32,792 bases of DNA, taken from assembly GCA_945878585.1 (NCBI GenBank), contig CAMDXQ010000008.1, positions 1 to 32,792 of the forward strand, written 5' to 3'. The DNA comes from Akkermansia muciniphila. GTDB taxonomy: Bacteria > Verrucomicrobiota > Verrucomicrobiia > Methylacidiphilales > Verrucolacustridaceae. A model generated the notes under the pieces. It was not told the origin of the DNA, searched no databases, and saw nothing but the letters and a program-made list of their open reading frames with translations. Positions within the stretch are counted from its first letter, which is position 1. Every line of letters begins with the position of its first letter. This document shows positions 25,964 through 32,792 of this stretch, piece after piece. The translations under genes were made by a program, and so were the position numbers.

Positions 25964-26980
25964 TTAATCCCGTTGCTCGGCGGGGACGGGGAGAATGATT
26001 GATTCGGGTTCGGGATCGGGCTGGGAGGCCATACGTGCTTTGATTCGATGCTGAGAGATCAGAACGACATCCTTTACGAGTCCAAGTTTTTCGAAAATCC
26101 AAATCAACCAGGCCGAGGAATCAGGCTGAGTCCAGTGCATGCCGTGGCGGGCAGAACGCGGAAAGGCGTGGTGGTTGTTGTGCCAGCCCTCGCCCATGGC
26201 AAGCAGACCGAACAGCCAATTGTTTCGGCTGGCATCGGTAGTTTCAAACGAGCGCTTTCCAAAGGTGTGACAGATCGAATTGACCGACCAGGTGATGTGC
26301 TGGTTTAGAAAAAGGCGAACAAATCCGCCCCAAACCAGACCCCCGAATGAGCCAAGAAGGACCGATTGCCCGAAGTAGCCAGCGGTTAGTCCGCCAATGG
26401 CGGTAGGGATGAGAAGGCCGGTAAAGACCCAGAGCCACCAGGTGTTGTTGATGGCAACAATGATGGGATCTTTCAAAAGTGCGGGAGCGTAGCGTTGGAT
26501 GTCAGGTTTGAAATTGTCGAGGATCCATCCCGCGTGGGCGTGCCAGAGGCTTTTCAGGGGGCTATGTGGATCTTCCTCTTCGTCCGAATTGGCATGGTGT
26601 TGGACGTGGGTGGCGGCCCAGTGAAGGGCTGGGCCCTGCATGGCCATTGAGCCACAGATGAGAAGGAAAGTTTTCAGCCAAGGATGAGCCTGAAAGCTTT
26701 TATGGGTCAGCATTCGATGGTAGCCGAGGGTGATTCCGTAGCCGCAAAGGGTGAAAAAAGTGAGAAGAAGGGCGAGATCGACCCAGGTCACGTACGAGTT
26801 CCATAGAAGGAAAATTGCGGAAACGATTCCAAAAATGGGCAGCCAAACCAGAGCCAAAAGGATGAGCTTGGTCAGGGGAGTCGTTGCGTGAGCGTGGGAG
26901 ATGGACGAGGACAAGGAACTAGTATGGTTCAGAATATGTATGGGGGCAAGTCTGGGGGTAAATTTTCTTCGATACGTCAC
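25964..26980 (-). CDS. membrane fatty-acid (acyl-CoA/acyl-lipid) desaturase
   Basis: This is a di-iron desaturase that inserts a cis double bond, probably delta-9, into a fatty acyl chain. All three histidine boxes are present: 'GYHRMLTHKSF' (HRxxTH), 'ATHVQHHANSD' (HxxHH) and 'GEGWHNNHHAF' (HNNHH). Membrane segments flank them as in the DesC/stearoyl-CoA desaturase group (about 37-60, 66-85, 105-120, and two around 185-230). The start is a GTG at 26980 preceded closely by GGAGG; no ATG occurs before the first His box, so the N-terminus is uncertain by some tens of residues. The tail 'MASQPDPEPESIILPVPAEQRD' is soluble. It ends convergently with the protease gene, about 105 bases apart. Confidence 0.93.
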   Translation of the reverse strand: MTYRRKFTPRLAPIHILNHTSSLSSSISHAHATTPLTKLILLALVWLPIFGIVSAIFLLWNSYVTWVDLALLLTFFTLCGYGITLGYHRMLTHKSFQAHPWLKTFLLICGSMAMQGPALHWAATHVQHHANSDEEEDPHSPLKSLWHAHAGWILDNFKPDIQRYAPALLKDPIIVAINNTWWLWVFTGLLIPTAIGGLTAGYFGQSVLLGSFGGLVWGGFVRLFLNQHITWSVNSICHTFGKRSFETTDASRNNWLFGLLAMGEGWHNNHHAFPRSARHGMHWTQPDSSAWLIWIFEKLGLVKDVVLISQHRIKARMASQPDPEPESIILPVPAEQRD

Positions 26981-27022
26981 CTCCCTCCACAGATGGGCTT
27001 TAAAATCGCAAGAGGTTGAGGC

Positions 27023-27319
27023 TTAACGAGGGCCGCGGGGTGGGTGCCGCATGACGGTGAAAAAGAAGAGAAACTCCAAGGCATAGATCAGAAGAAGGGC
27101 TAGTAGAAAAAAGTCGAAACGGGCGAGGGGTAGAGAGGTCAGCCAACGAAGAAGCCCATATGCGGCCAGAGGAATCCCAAACATTTTGGTGGAAAGAGCG
27201 AGGCGAGGGCGGAGCTCCCTATAGCGGGGGTGGAGAACGGAGAGGGCGAGGGTGATGGCGACCGACCCGATGGTGATGAGGAGCAAAAGAACTAAGGAGA
27301 TTTCTTCGGTGGCTTCCAT
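27023..27319 (-). CDS. small membrane protein of unknown function
   Basis: This is a 98-residue protein I do not recognise. It is mostly hydrophobic, with likely membrane segments at about 8-29 ('ISLVLLLLITIGSVAITLALSV'), 48-62 ('IPLAAYGLLRWL') and 69-90 ('FFLLALLLIYALEFLFFFTVM'). There is a basic loop 'HPRYRELRPRLALSTK' between the first two and a basic Pro-rich tail 'RHPPRGPR'. It lies 21 bases after the PfkB kinase stop and 42 bases before the desaturase, so it is probably cotranscribed. Its hydrophobic profile suggests a real gene and no convincing competing frame covers this stretch. Confidence 0.65.
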   Translation of the reverse strand: MEATEEISLVLLLLITIGSVAITLALSVLHPRYRELRPRLALSTKMFGIPLAAYGLLRWLTSLPLARFDFFLLALLLIYALEFLFFFTVMRHPPRGPR

Positions 27320-27340
27320 TGTCCGAAGAGTAGCACGAAA

Positions 27341-28246
27341 TCAGGGATGGGGATTGATCAGGCGGGAAAGTTCTTTTCGGCGTGTTTCGAGATCTTTTGG
27401 GGAAAGGGAAGCGAGTCGGTTCAGGCTGAAATCCTCCACGGCAAAAGAGGCGAGGAGGGTGCCCTCGAGAACCCCGTGGGCCAACGTTGAGAGATTAATC
27501 TCCTTTTGGCCGGCGAGGTATCCGGTTAAGCCACCGGCAAACGTGTCTCCCGCACCGGTGGGATCGAGGACTTTATCGAGCGGAATGGCGGGTGCTGCAA
27601 AGGCGCCCTCTTTTCCCGATAGAAAACATCCGTGCTCCCCTTTTTTGATGGCTACGTAGCGGGGACCCCGTTCGCGAAGCCAGCGGGAAGCGCGGAGAAG
27701 ATTCGATTCCCCTGTGAGGAGGGCGGCCTCGGAATCGTTTAGGATTAGCATGTCGATCCGGGGGAGGAGTTCGAGCAGGCGGGGTCGAGCGATATCGATC
27801 CAGAGGTTCATGGTGTCGGCCACGGTGAATTTCGGCTTTTCCATCTGGTCGAGAACGAGGTGCTGGAGGTCGGGGGCAATATTGCCCAAGAGTACGAAGG
27901 GGAGTTTCTTCTGTGCGTGGGGAAGTTCGGGTTTGAAATCGGCAAAGACATTCAGTTCGGTGGAAAGGGTGTGCCGATTGTTCATGTTCTCTTCGTAGCG
28001 CCCGTGCCAACGGAAGGTTTTACCCTGGGCGACTTGAAGTCCGGAAAGATCGATTTTCCGTTTTTCCCAAACGGCACGGTGATGGGCGGGGAAGTCGTCA
28101 CCAACGATGCCGATCAGACTAACCGGAGCATGGAAACTGGCGGCCAGACCGGCGAAAGAGGCGGAGCCACCCAGAAGATCGGAACGGTCTTCCTGAGTGG
28201 TTTCAATCCGGTCGATGCCGACCGATCCAACAACGAGTACGCTCAT
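27341..28246 (-). CDS. PfkB/ribokinase-family carbohydrate or nucleoside kinase
   Basis: It phosphorylates a sugar or nucleoside with ATP; the substrate cannot be read from sequence. The 301-residue protein begins 'MSVLVVGSVGIDRIET' with the glycine pair 'LLGGSASFAGLAAS' (about 24) of family signature 1. It ends with signature 2, 'LDPTGAGDTFAGGLTGYLAG' (about 226-245), where Asp of 'GAGD' is the catalytic base. The central 'MLILNDSEAALLTGE' (about 165) is the usual 'N..E' region. Its ATG overlaps the thiE stop as ATGA, so the pair is coupled. A link to thiamine precursor phosphorylation is possible but the protein does not look like ThiD. Confidence 0.88.
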   Translation of the reverse strand: MSVLVVGSVGIDRIETTQEDRSDLLGGSASFAGLAASFHAPVSLIGIVGDDFPAHHRAVWEKRKIDLSGLQVAQGKTFRWHGRYEENMNNRHTLSTELNVFADFKPELPHAQKKLPFVLLGNIAPDLQHLVLDQMEKPKFTVADTMNLWIDIARPRLLELLPRIDMLILNDSEAALLTGESNLLRASRWLRERGPRYVAIKKGEHGCFLSGKEGAFAAPAIPLDKVLDPTGAGDTFAGGLTGYLAGQKEINLSTLAHGVLEGTLLASFAVEDFSLNRLASLSPKDLETRRKELSRLINPHP

Positions 28247-28929
28247 GGCTGTTTAGCATCCTTGAATATGGGCTTGGTGCCAAGTCGGGAAAGAATTTCG
28301 CTGGCGGCTTTTGCCGGATCGGGGGCAAGAAGAAGATGGCTGACGACGCAGACCCGAGTCGCCCCAAACGAGGTAGATTCGGTGACACGCTCGGGGTTCA
28401 GTCCGCCGATACAAAAAAAGGGAATGGTGATGTGGGTTGCGATTTCGCGAATTTTGGCGGGGCCGATCGGAGTGTAATCGGGTTTCGTTCCGGTGGCGTA
28501 GAGAGGACCAAAGCCGAGGTAGTCGGCACCAAGAGCCTGTCCGGCTTCGGCCTGGCAGGGGGAGTGAGTCGAGAGTCCAAGAAGGGTGGCAGAGCCGAGC
28601 AGGCGACGGGCTTCCGGAATGGCGAGGTCGTCTTGGCCGAGGTGGCAACCTGCCGCGCCTGAGGGTGCGACCAGATCGGGGTGATCGTTGAGAATGAGGG
28701 GGAGACCTCGCTGGGCAAGGAGAGGGGCAAGGATTTTTGCAGAGGTGAGGATTTCATCTTTCGTGAGATTTTTTGCGCGGAGTTGAAAGATTCCCGCACC
28801 ACCTTCAGCGAGTTGGGTCGCAAGGGTGGGCCAATTCGAGGGAGGGGAGTAGGAGGCGTCGAGAATAGCGTAGAGGCGGGCTTGAAGCAGGGCGGACCGG
28901 GCACGGGCAGGATCCAGAGCTGGAGCCAT
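28243..28929 (-). CDS. thiE: thiamine-phosphate synthase
   Basis: It joins the pyrimidine and thiazole halves to thiamine phosphate. The 228-residue TIM-barrel protein shows the family blocks in order: 'LYAILDASY' (strand 1), 'GIFQLRAKNLTKDEIL' (pyrimidine and Mg site), 'LPLILNDHPDLVAPSGAAGCHLGQDDL', 'LLGLSTHSPCQAEAGQALGADYLGFGPLYATGTKPDYTPIG' and 'IPFFCIGGLNPERV'. The start at 28929 lies three bases after the accC stop, and the end overlaps the kinase gene. No other thiamine genes and no THI-box riboswitch are seen in the window, so the gene seems to be carried by the accBC transcript. Confidence 0.94.
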   Translation of the reverse strand: MAPALDPARARSALLQARLYAILDASYSPPSNWPTLATQLAEGGAGIFQLRAKNLTKDEILTSAKILAPLLAQRGLPLILNDHPDLVAPSGAAGCHLGQDDLAIPEARRLLGSATLLGLSTHSPCQAEAGQALGADYLGFGPLYATGTKPDYTPIGPAKIREIATHITIPFFCIGGLNPERVTESTSFGATRVCVVSHLLLAPDPAKAASEILSRLGTKPIFKDAKQP

Positions 28930-28932
28930 GGA

Positions 28933-30294
28933 TCAGGAGGGAGTTTCGACTTTGCGCTCGAAAAACCGTTCTAAGAAGTGGGTGGAGTATTTTCCACGGC
29001 GGAAGTCCTGATCGCGCACGATCCGTTGGCCCATAGGGATGGTTGTTTTAACCCCGCGGATGATTGTTTCATCGAGGGCGCGTTGCATGCGGGCAACGGC
29101 GGTCGCACGATCGGGACCAGAGGCGATGAGCTTGCCGATCATCGAATCGTAGAAGGGTGGGACGGTGTAGCCGCCGTAAAGATGGGAATCGAGACGGATA
29201 CCGATGCCCCCTGGGGGGTAGAAGAGGTTGACCGTACCAGGGCAGGGGCGGAAGTCGTTCGAAGGGTCCTCCGCATTGATACGGAACTCAATGGCATGGC
29301 GGAGGGGGCGAAGGTTGTCGAATTCGGAGCCGAGCCGTTCTCCGGCCGCGATTTTGATCTGCTCCTTCACAAGGTCGATCCCGTACACCTCTTCCGTGAC
29401 GGGGTGTTCGACTTGAATCCGTGTGTTCATTTCGAGGAAGTAAAAGTGCCCTGCATTATCGACGAGGAACTCCATGGTACCTGCGTTTTCGTAATGAACG
29501 GCTTCGGCGAGCTTAATGGCGGCTTTTCCCATCCGTTTGCGTAGATCGTTATCGAGAAGGGGAGAGGGGGATTCTTCGAGAAGCTTTTGGTGGCGACGTT
29601 GAATTGAGCAATCGCGTTCCCCGATGTGAATAATCTTCCCGCGCTTGTCCCCGAGGATCTGGAATTCGATGTGATGAGGTTCTTCGATGTATTTTTCGAG
29701 ATAGACATCGGGATTTCCGAAGGCTTTTTCCGCCTCCATACGTGCGGCGAGGAAGCCTTTGACCAAGCTGACGTCATTGTGAGCGGGACGCATTCCTTTG
29801 CCCCCACCACCAGCAACCGCCTTAATCATGACGGGATAGCCGATCTTTTTAGCCGCTTTGATGGCTTCCTGCTCAGAGGTTACCGGGCCATCGCTTCCTG
29901 GTGGAATGGGGACTCCAGCCTTGCGGGCATTTTCCCGAGCCAAAGATTTATCCCCCATTCGGCGAATCGATTCGGGGGAAGGACCGATGAAGCGGATATT
30001 GCAGGATTGGCAAACCTCGGCGAAGTGGGCGTTTTCAGATAGAAATCCGTAGCCGGGGTGAATGGCGTCGACATCCCCGACCTCGGCGGCAGAGATGATC
30101 CGGTCGATTTTTAAGTAACTTTGGGCACTGGGACCGGGTCCGATGCAGATCGCCTCGTCGGCCGCTTGGACGTGGAGAGAGTCGTGGTCGGGTTCGGAAT
30201 AGACAGCGAGGGAGCGAATGCCCATGTCTTTGCAGGCGCGAATGACGCGGAGGGCGATTTCACCACGATTTGCGATTAGGATTTTTTCGAACAT
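28933..30294 (-). CDS. accC: acetyl-CoA carboxylase, biotin carboxylase subunit
   Basis: It carboxylates the biotin on AccB using ATP and bicarbonate, the first half of malonyl-CoA formation. The 453 residues match the family length. Seen are '[26 protein letters not shown]', '[20 protein letters not shown]', the ATP-grasp glycine loop '[14 protein letters not shown]' (about 160), '[47 protein letters not shown]' and the catalytic '[40 protein letters not shown]'. It follows accB after 51 bases and precedes thiE by three, as one operon. Carboxyltransferase genes accA and accD are not in the window. Confidence 0.97.
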   Translation of the reverse strand: MFEKILIANRGEIALRVIRACKDMGIRSLAVYSEPDHDSLHVQAADEAICIGPGPSAQSYLKIDRIISAAEVGDVDAIHPGYGFLSENAHFAEVCQSCNIRFIGPSPESIRRMGDKSLARENARKAGVPIPPGSDGPVTSEQEAIKAAKKIGYPVMIKAVAGGGGKGMRPAHNDVSLVKGFLAARMEAEKAFGNPDVYLEKYIEEPHHIEFQILGDKRGKIIHIGERDCSIQRRHQKLLEESPSPLLDNDLRKRMGKAAIKLAEAVHYENAGTMEFLVDNAGHFYFLEMNTRIQVEHPVTEEVYGIDLVKEQIKIAAGERLGSEFDNLRPLRHAIEFRINAEDPSNDFRPCPGTVNLFYPPGGIGIRLDSHLYGGYTVPPFYDSMIGKLIASGPDRATAVARMQRALDETIIRGVKTTIPMGQRIVRDQDFRRGKYSTHFLERFFERKVETPS

Positions 30295-30303
30295 GGTTGG
30301 GAG

Positions 30304-30339
30304 TGGGTTCGGGAATGGGTTCGGGAGTGGGGCTCCCGA
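30304..30339 (-). promoter_or_regulatory. tandem 12-mer and perfect 7-bp hairpin between accB and accC
   Basis: The accB-accC gap holds two tandem copies of TGGGTTCGGGA(A/G) (plus strand 30304-30327). The second copy forms the left arm of a perfect stem TCGGGAG-TGGGG-CTCCCGA (30321-30339). In the accBC mRNA this would be a GC-rich hairpin just upstream of the accC start. It could tune accC translation or mRNA processing; no T-tract follows, so it is not an intrinsic terminator. Confidence 0.45.
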
Positions 30340-30345
30340 GGTGGG

Positions 30346-30819
30346 TTAGGCAGGGCGGATACGGAAGAGTGGCTTTCCGAACTCAACCGGTTTTCCGCTC
30401 TCCACGAGAATTTCGGTAATGGTGCCGGACATTTCCGCTTTGATCTCGTTCATCACCTTCATGGCTTCGATGATGCAGACAACGCTTTCGGGGGTGACGA
30501 CCTTTCCGACCGATACATAGGGGGGTGCGTCGGGGGCGGGAGAGGCGTAGAAGGTGCCAACCATGGGTGAATTTATCGAGGGCAGGGATTCGGCCGCGGG
30601 GCCGGGAGCTGGGGTTGGAGCCGCCGGGGTGGGGATGGCCAAAGGAACGGGAACAAGCGCAGGGGCAGTGGCTACGCCTGGGGTGGTGGTGAAGACTTGG
30701 GGTTTTCCGTCGGGACCCCGTTGGATCCGGATTTTTGTACCGTCTTTTTCGTATTCGAACTCGGTCAGGCTGTTTTTCCTCATCAAATCGATCACCGCCT
30801 TGATCTCTTTAATATCCAT
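30346..30819 (-). CDS. accB: acetyl-CoA carboxylase, biotin carboxyl carrier protein
   Basis: It carries the biotin that shuttles carboxyl groups within acetyl-CoA carboxylase. The 157-residue protein has the usual three parts: an N-terminal helix-rich segment 'MDIKEIKAVIDLMRKNSLTEFEYEKDGTKIRIQRG', a Pro/Ala-rich linker (about 45-80, 'PVPLAIPTPAAPTPAPGPAA'), and the biotinyl domain 'INSPMVGTFYASPAPDAPPYVSVGKVV...CIIEAMKVMNEIKAE', in which Lys of 'EAMKVM' is biotinylated. It is the first gene of the accB-accC-thiE-kinase run. A 140-base AT-rich region with a perfect palindrome lies upstream. Confidence 0.96.
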   Translation of the reverse strand: MDIKEIKAVIDLMRKNSLTEFEYEKDGTKIRIQRGPDGKPQVFTTTPGVATAPALVPVPLAIPTPAAPTPAPGPAAESLPSINSPMVGTFYASPAPDAPPYVSVGKVVTPESVVCIIEAMKVMNEIKAEMSGTITEILVESGKPVEFGKPLFRIRPA

Positions 30820-30865
30820 ATAGTGGTAATATTACTTACCGTTTTGGCATAAAATCAAAAGAAAA

Positions 30866-30885
30866 ATACTTTATCATTAAAGTAT
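30866..30885. promoter_or_regulatory. perfect palindrome ATACTTTA-4-TAAAGTAT upstream of accB
   Basis: An 8-base perfect inverted repeat around TCAT sits 46 bases before the accB start, in an AT-rich stretch unlike the rest of the window. Position and symmetry suit an operator for a dimeric repressor of fatty-acid genes. The regulator is unknown, and the sequence is not one I can match to a named box. Confidence 0.45.
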
Positions 30886-30959
30886 GTGTAAAACATAGAT
30901 AATATTGATATAAAATAGAAGAATTAGACAGGTGGATATAAAGGTTTGCCTTGGATTTG

Positions 30960-31817
30960 CTAGGTTAGGCCTGCGATACGGAGGCAAGATACTTCGATGG
31001 CGAGGGTAGGGTCGATATTCCGAGCGAGGGCGAGGCGGAGTTTTTCCAAGGCATCTATTTCCCGGACGATTTCGGGGCGGAGGTTCGATTCGGCACGGGC
31101 CCAGGCAGATCGGATCAGGTGGGTAATGATATCTTCCCGGACGCGAACCAGTTGGCCGGCCAAGTTTGCGGATTGGGCGGATTCATTCTCGTCTCCTTCT
31201 TCCTCGGCTTCCGGATCGTTTTGGGTGTTGAGTCGATCCCGAGTCGAGAGAAGAAAGGATTGTAGGAGGGAGGCACGGCGGTAGGCAGCGAGGGCTGTGG
31301 GTTCAGAGGATTCGGCCCAGAGGCGGGTGAGTTCGTCGATGCCATGGATCGGACTGGGGTTTTGGTCGGGAAGGATCGGGAAGGTGAGACAACGGGAGCG
31401 GACGGTCGGAAGAAGCTGTTCGGGGCGGTCGGAGGTGAGGATGAGAAGGGAGTGGTCGGGGGGTTCCTCCAAGGTCTTGAGGAAAGCGTTCGCCGCCTCA
31501 GCGGGAGGGAGGCACATCCGTTCCGCCTCGAGGATCAAAGCGACTTTGAGAGGGGCTCGGTGAGGTTTGCGGGAGAGGGAGTGTTCCAACTGGCGGACTT
31601 GGGCGATCGAAACCCGTCGGGATTTCGATTCTGGTCGCAGAATAAAAAAGTCGGGATGTCCCTCAAGATCGGCATCGAGAAGGTTGGCGGCCAAGCCTCG
31701 TCCGAGGGATTCCAGTTCGGAAGGAGGAGCTCCGGTCAGAAGATGAGCGTGGGCCAAGCGCCCTTCCTTGGCGGCGACTTGAAACAGTTCCTCAACACGG
31801 GAGGGTGGGAAAGGCAT
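30960..31817 (-). CDS. holB: DNA polymerase III delta-prime-like subunit
   Basis: Delta-prime is the stator of the clamp loader that places the sliding clamp on DNA. I chose the ATG at 31817, which has AAGGAG seven bases upstream and overlaps the tmk end by 26 bases; the track start is 13 codons further into tmk. The 285-residue protein opens 'MPFPPSRVEELFQVAAKEGRLAHAHLLTGAPPSELESLGRGLA'. It contains 'ANAFLKTLEEPPDHSLLILTSDRPEQLLPTVRSRCLTFPI', the AAA+ 'LLKxLEEPP' and 'SRC' arginine-finger region. The P-loop is missing (no GKT after 'LLTGA'), as in the ATPase-dead delta-prime. No zinc-binding Cys cluster is seen. Position next to tmk is the common bacterial arrangement. Confidence 0.87.
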   Translation of the reverse strand: MPFPPSRVEELFQVAAKEGRLAHAHLLTGAPPSELESLGRGLAANLLDADLEGHPDFFILRPESKSRRVSIAQVRQLEHSLSRKPHRAPLKVALILEAERMCLPPAEAANAFLKTLEEPPDHSLLILTSDRPEQLLPTVRSRCLTFPILPDQNPSPIHGIDELTRLWAESSEPTALAAYRRASLLQSFLLSTRDRLNTQNDPEAEEEGDENESAQSANLAGQLVRVREDIITHLIRSAWARAESNLRPEIVREIDALEKLRLALARNIDPTLAIEVSCLRIAGLT

Positions 31818-32445
31818 GGCGCAGCTCCTTTTGGATGCGGGCAAAGGTCTCTTCACGGGAGCCAGAGGCGTCGATCAGTTTGACCCTTTTGGGTTCCCGC
31901 TGAGCGAGGGCACGATACCCTTCGGAAACTTTTTGATAAAAGCCGAGGTCGAGATCTTCGAGCCGATCCTTTTGGCCAACGGGCCGAGGTCGGCGGAGGG
32001 CTCGGGTGCGGGCCTCGGCAGGGTCGAGATCCAGAACAAGGGTCAGATCGGGTTCGCGGTGAGCAATGGCAAAGCGGTTAATGAAGCCTACCTCTTCCAT
32101 GGGGAGGCCACGGGCATTCCCTTGGAAAACGGTGGTGGAGTCGTGAAAGCGGTCGGCAATGATCCACTCTCCTCGGGCCAGGGCAGGAAGAATGGTTTGG
32201 CGTACGAGTTCGGCCCGGCTGGCGGCAAAGAGAAGGAGTTCGGTTTCAGGCTTCATCGATTGGCCGGCGGGATCGTGCTTGAGCAGTTGGCGAATGGTTT
32301 CCCCGAGGGCGGTTCCTCCGGGTTCGCGGACTTCGTGAACAGTGAGTTTTGCGCTGCGAAGCCAGGAAAGAGTGGAGGTGATTTGTGTGCTTTTGCCGCA
32401 CCCTTCGCATCCCTCAAAGGTGAGGAACCGACCTGAGGCGGTCAT
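31792..32445 (-). CDS. tmk: thymidylate kinase
   Basis: It phosphorylates dTMP to dTDP for DNA synthesis. The 217 residues show the P-loop 'FEGCEGCGKSTQ' (about 10-21), 'VREPGGTALGETIRQLL' (about 38), 'LLLFAASRAELV' and the substrate segment 'IIADRFHDSTTVFQGNARGL' (about 94). 'DLTLVLDLDPAEARTRALRR' follows, and then the lid region 'RLEDLDLGFYQKVSEGYRAL'. The start overlaps the ispF stop as ATGA. The 'DRF' in place of the more common 'DRY' is a conservative change. It is followed with overlap by holB. Confidence 0.96.
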   Translation of the reverse strand: MTASGRFLTFEGCEGCGKSTQITSTLSWLRSAKLTVHEVREPGGTALGETIRQLLKHDPAGQSMKPETELLLFAASRAELVRQTILPALARGEWIIADRFHDSTTVFQGNARGLPMEEVGFINRFAIAHREPDLTLVLDLDPAEARTRALRRPRPVGQKDRLEDLDLGFYQKVSEGYRALAQREPKRVKLIDASGSREETFARIQKELRHAFPTLPC

Positions 32446-32792
32446 TCGGGAACGTCGAGGGCAGCGACGGCAAGGGCGGCAATGCCATCACCCCGACCAA
32501 TGAAACCGAGCTTTTCGTTTGTGGTGGCCTTCATGTTGACTCGGTCGACGGGCAAACCGAGGGCGGCGGCGATTTTGGCGCACATGGCGGGAAAGTGAGG
32601 AAGTAGTTTGGGAGCTTCAGCCAAAAGGGTGGCGTCCACATTTAAGATTATGGCTTTTTTTTCTTTGGCGAGTCGGGCGGACTCGGCAAGGAAGAGGGTA
32701 CTAGCGACATTCTTCCATTTTGGGTCGGTGTTCGGGAAGTGGGCTCCGATATCGCCCGCACCGAGGGCTCCGAGAACCGCATCGGTCAGAGC
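32442..32792 (-). CDS. ispF: 2-C-methyl-D-erythritol 2,4-cyclodiphosphate synthase (5' part outside window)
   Basis: IspF forms the cyclic diphosphate of the non-mevalonate (MEP) isoprenoid pathway. The track lists only the last 65 codons from an internal ATG, but the frame stays open to the window end, giving 116 residues. They read 'ALTDAVLGALGAGDIGAHFPNTDPKWKNVASTLFLAESARLAKEKKAIILNVDATLLAEAPKL', then 'RVNMKATTNEKLGFIGRGDGIAALAVAAL'. The 'GDIGxHFPxTDPKW' and 'KATTxExLGFxGRGxGIAA' blocks are diagnostic. The N-terminal metal-binding 'DxH' lies beyond the window. It is coupled to tmk by an ATGA overlap. Confidence 0.95.
   Translation of the reverse strand, partial: ALTDAVLGALGAGDIGAHFPNTDPKWKNVASTLFLAESARLAKEKKAIILNVDATLLAEAPKLLPHFPAMCAKIAAALGLPVDRVNMKATTNEKLGFIGRGDGIAALAVAALDVPE

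Noticed and set aside
1-32792. CRISPR arrays, insertion sequences, prophage or plasmid genes
   Set aside because: No regularly spaced repeats, transposase or phage-type proteins were found on either strand.

Overview
The window reads as chromosomal DNA of a Gram-negative bacterium, most likely of the PVC group and probably Verrucomicrobiota. The sequence signs are a TonB/ExbB/ExbD set, an RND pump with a lipoprotein adaptor, a clpS gene followed by a DUF2017-like gene, and a very large secreted subtilase built from Ig-like, YDG and MBG repeats with a 'DPDKDG' calcium-type tail. The phylum call is an inference, since no rRNA is present. Nearly all of the window is coding. The longest gene-free stretch is about 240 bases, upstream of the large protease.

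Layout. (1) Bases 1-9990, minus strand: a tightly packed run of CHASE2-like membrane protein, obg GTPase, RND adaptor, RND pump, TonB-like protein, ExbB, ExbD, peptide deformylase and the start of an amidohydrolase cut by the window edge. Most junctions overlap or are under 50 bases. (2) Bases 10071-10864, plus strand: clpS and its TTGA-coupled partner. (3) Bases 10937-15599: a squalene monooxygenase-like gene on the plus strand converges on a minus-strand operon of GtrA-family membrane protein, PIG-L-type deacetylase and an oxidosqualene cyclase, the last three joined by ATGA overlaps. This is a bacterial sterol (or other oxidised triterpenoid) module and the most interesting part of the window. 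(4) Bases 15632-16646: a MORN_2-repeat protein and two convergent tRNA genes, Arg(CCG) and Asn(GTT). (5) Bases 16707-19693, minus strand: citramalate synthase and a cyclic-nucleotide-gated K+ channel. (6) Bases 19937-25858, plus strand: a 1973-residue subtilase with tandem adhesion-like repeats. (7) Bases 25964-30819, minus strand: acyl desaturase, small membrane protein, PfkB kinase, thiE, accC and accB. (8) Bases 30960-32792, minus strand: holB, tmk and partial ispF, with overlapping ends.

How the genes fit together. The sterol module needs squalene from elsewhere in the genome. The monooxygenase would make 2,3-oxidosqualene and the cyclase would fold it. The cyclase has the oxidosqualene-type DCTAE motif, not the DXDD of squalene-hopene cyclases. 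By eye alignment, its three classical product-control positions read F/N/I, which matches neither cycloartenol synthases (Y/H/I) nor lanosterol synthases (T/C-or-Q/V), so its product is open. accB/accC and the desaturase supply and tailor fatty acids, ispF feeds isoprenoid precursors, and cimA points to isoleucine synthesis from pyruvate.
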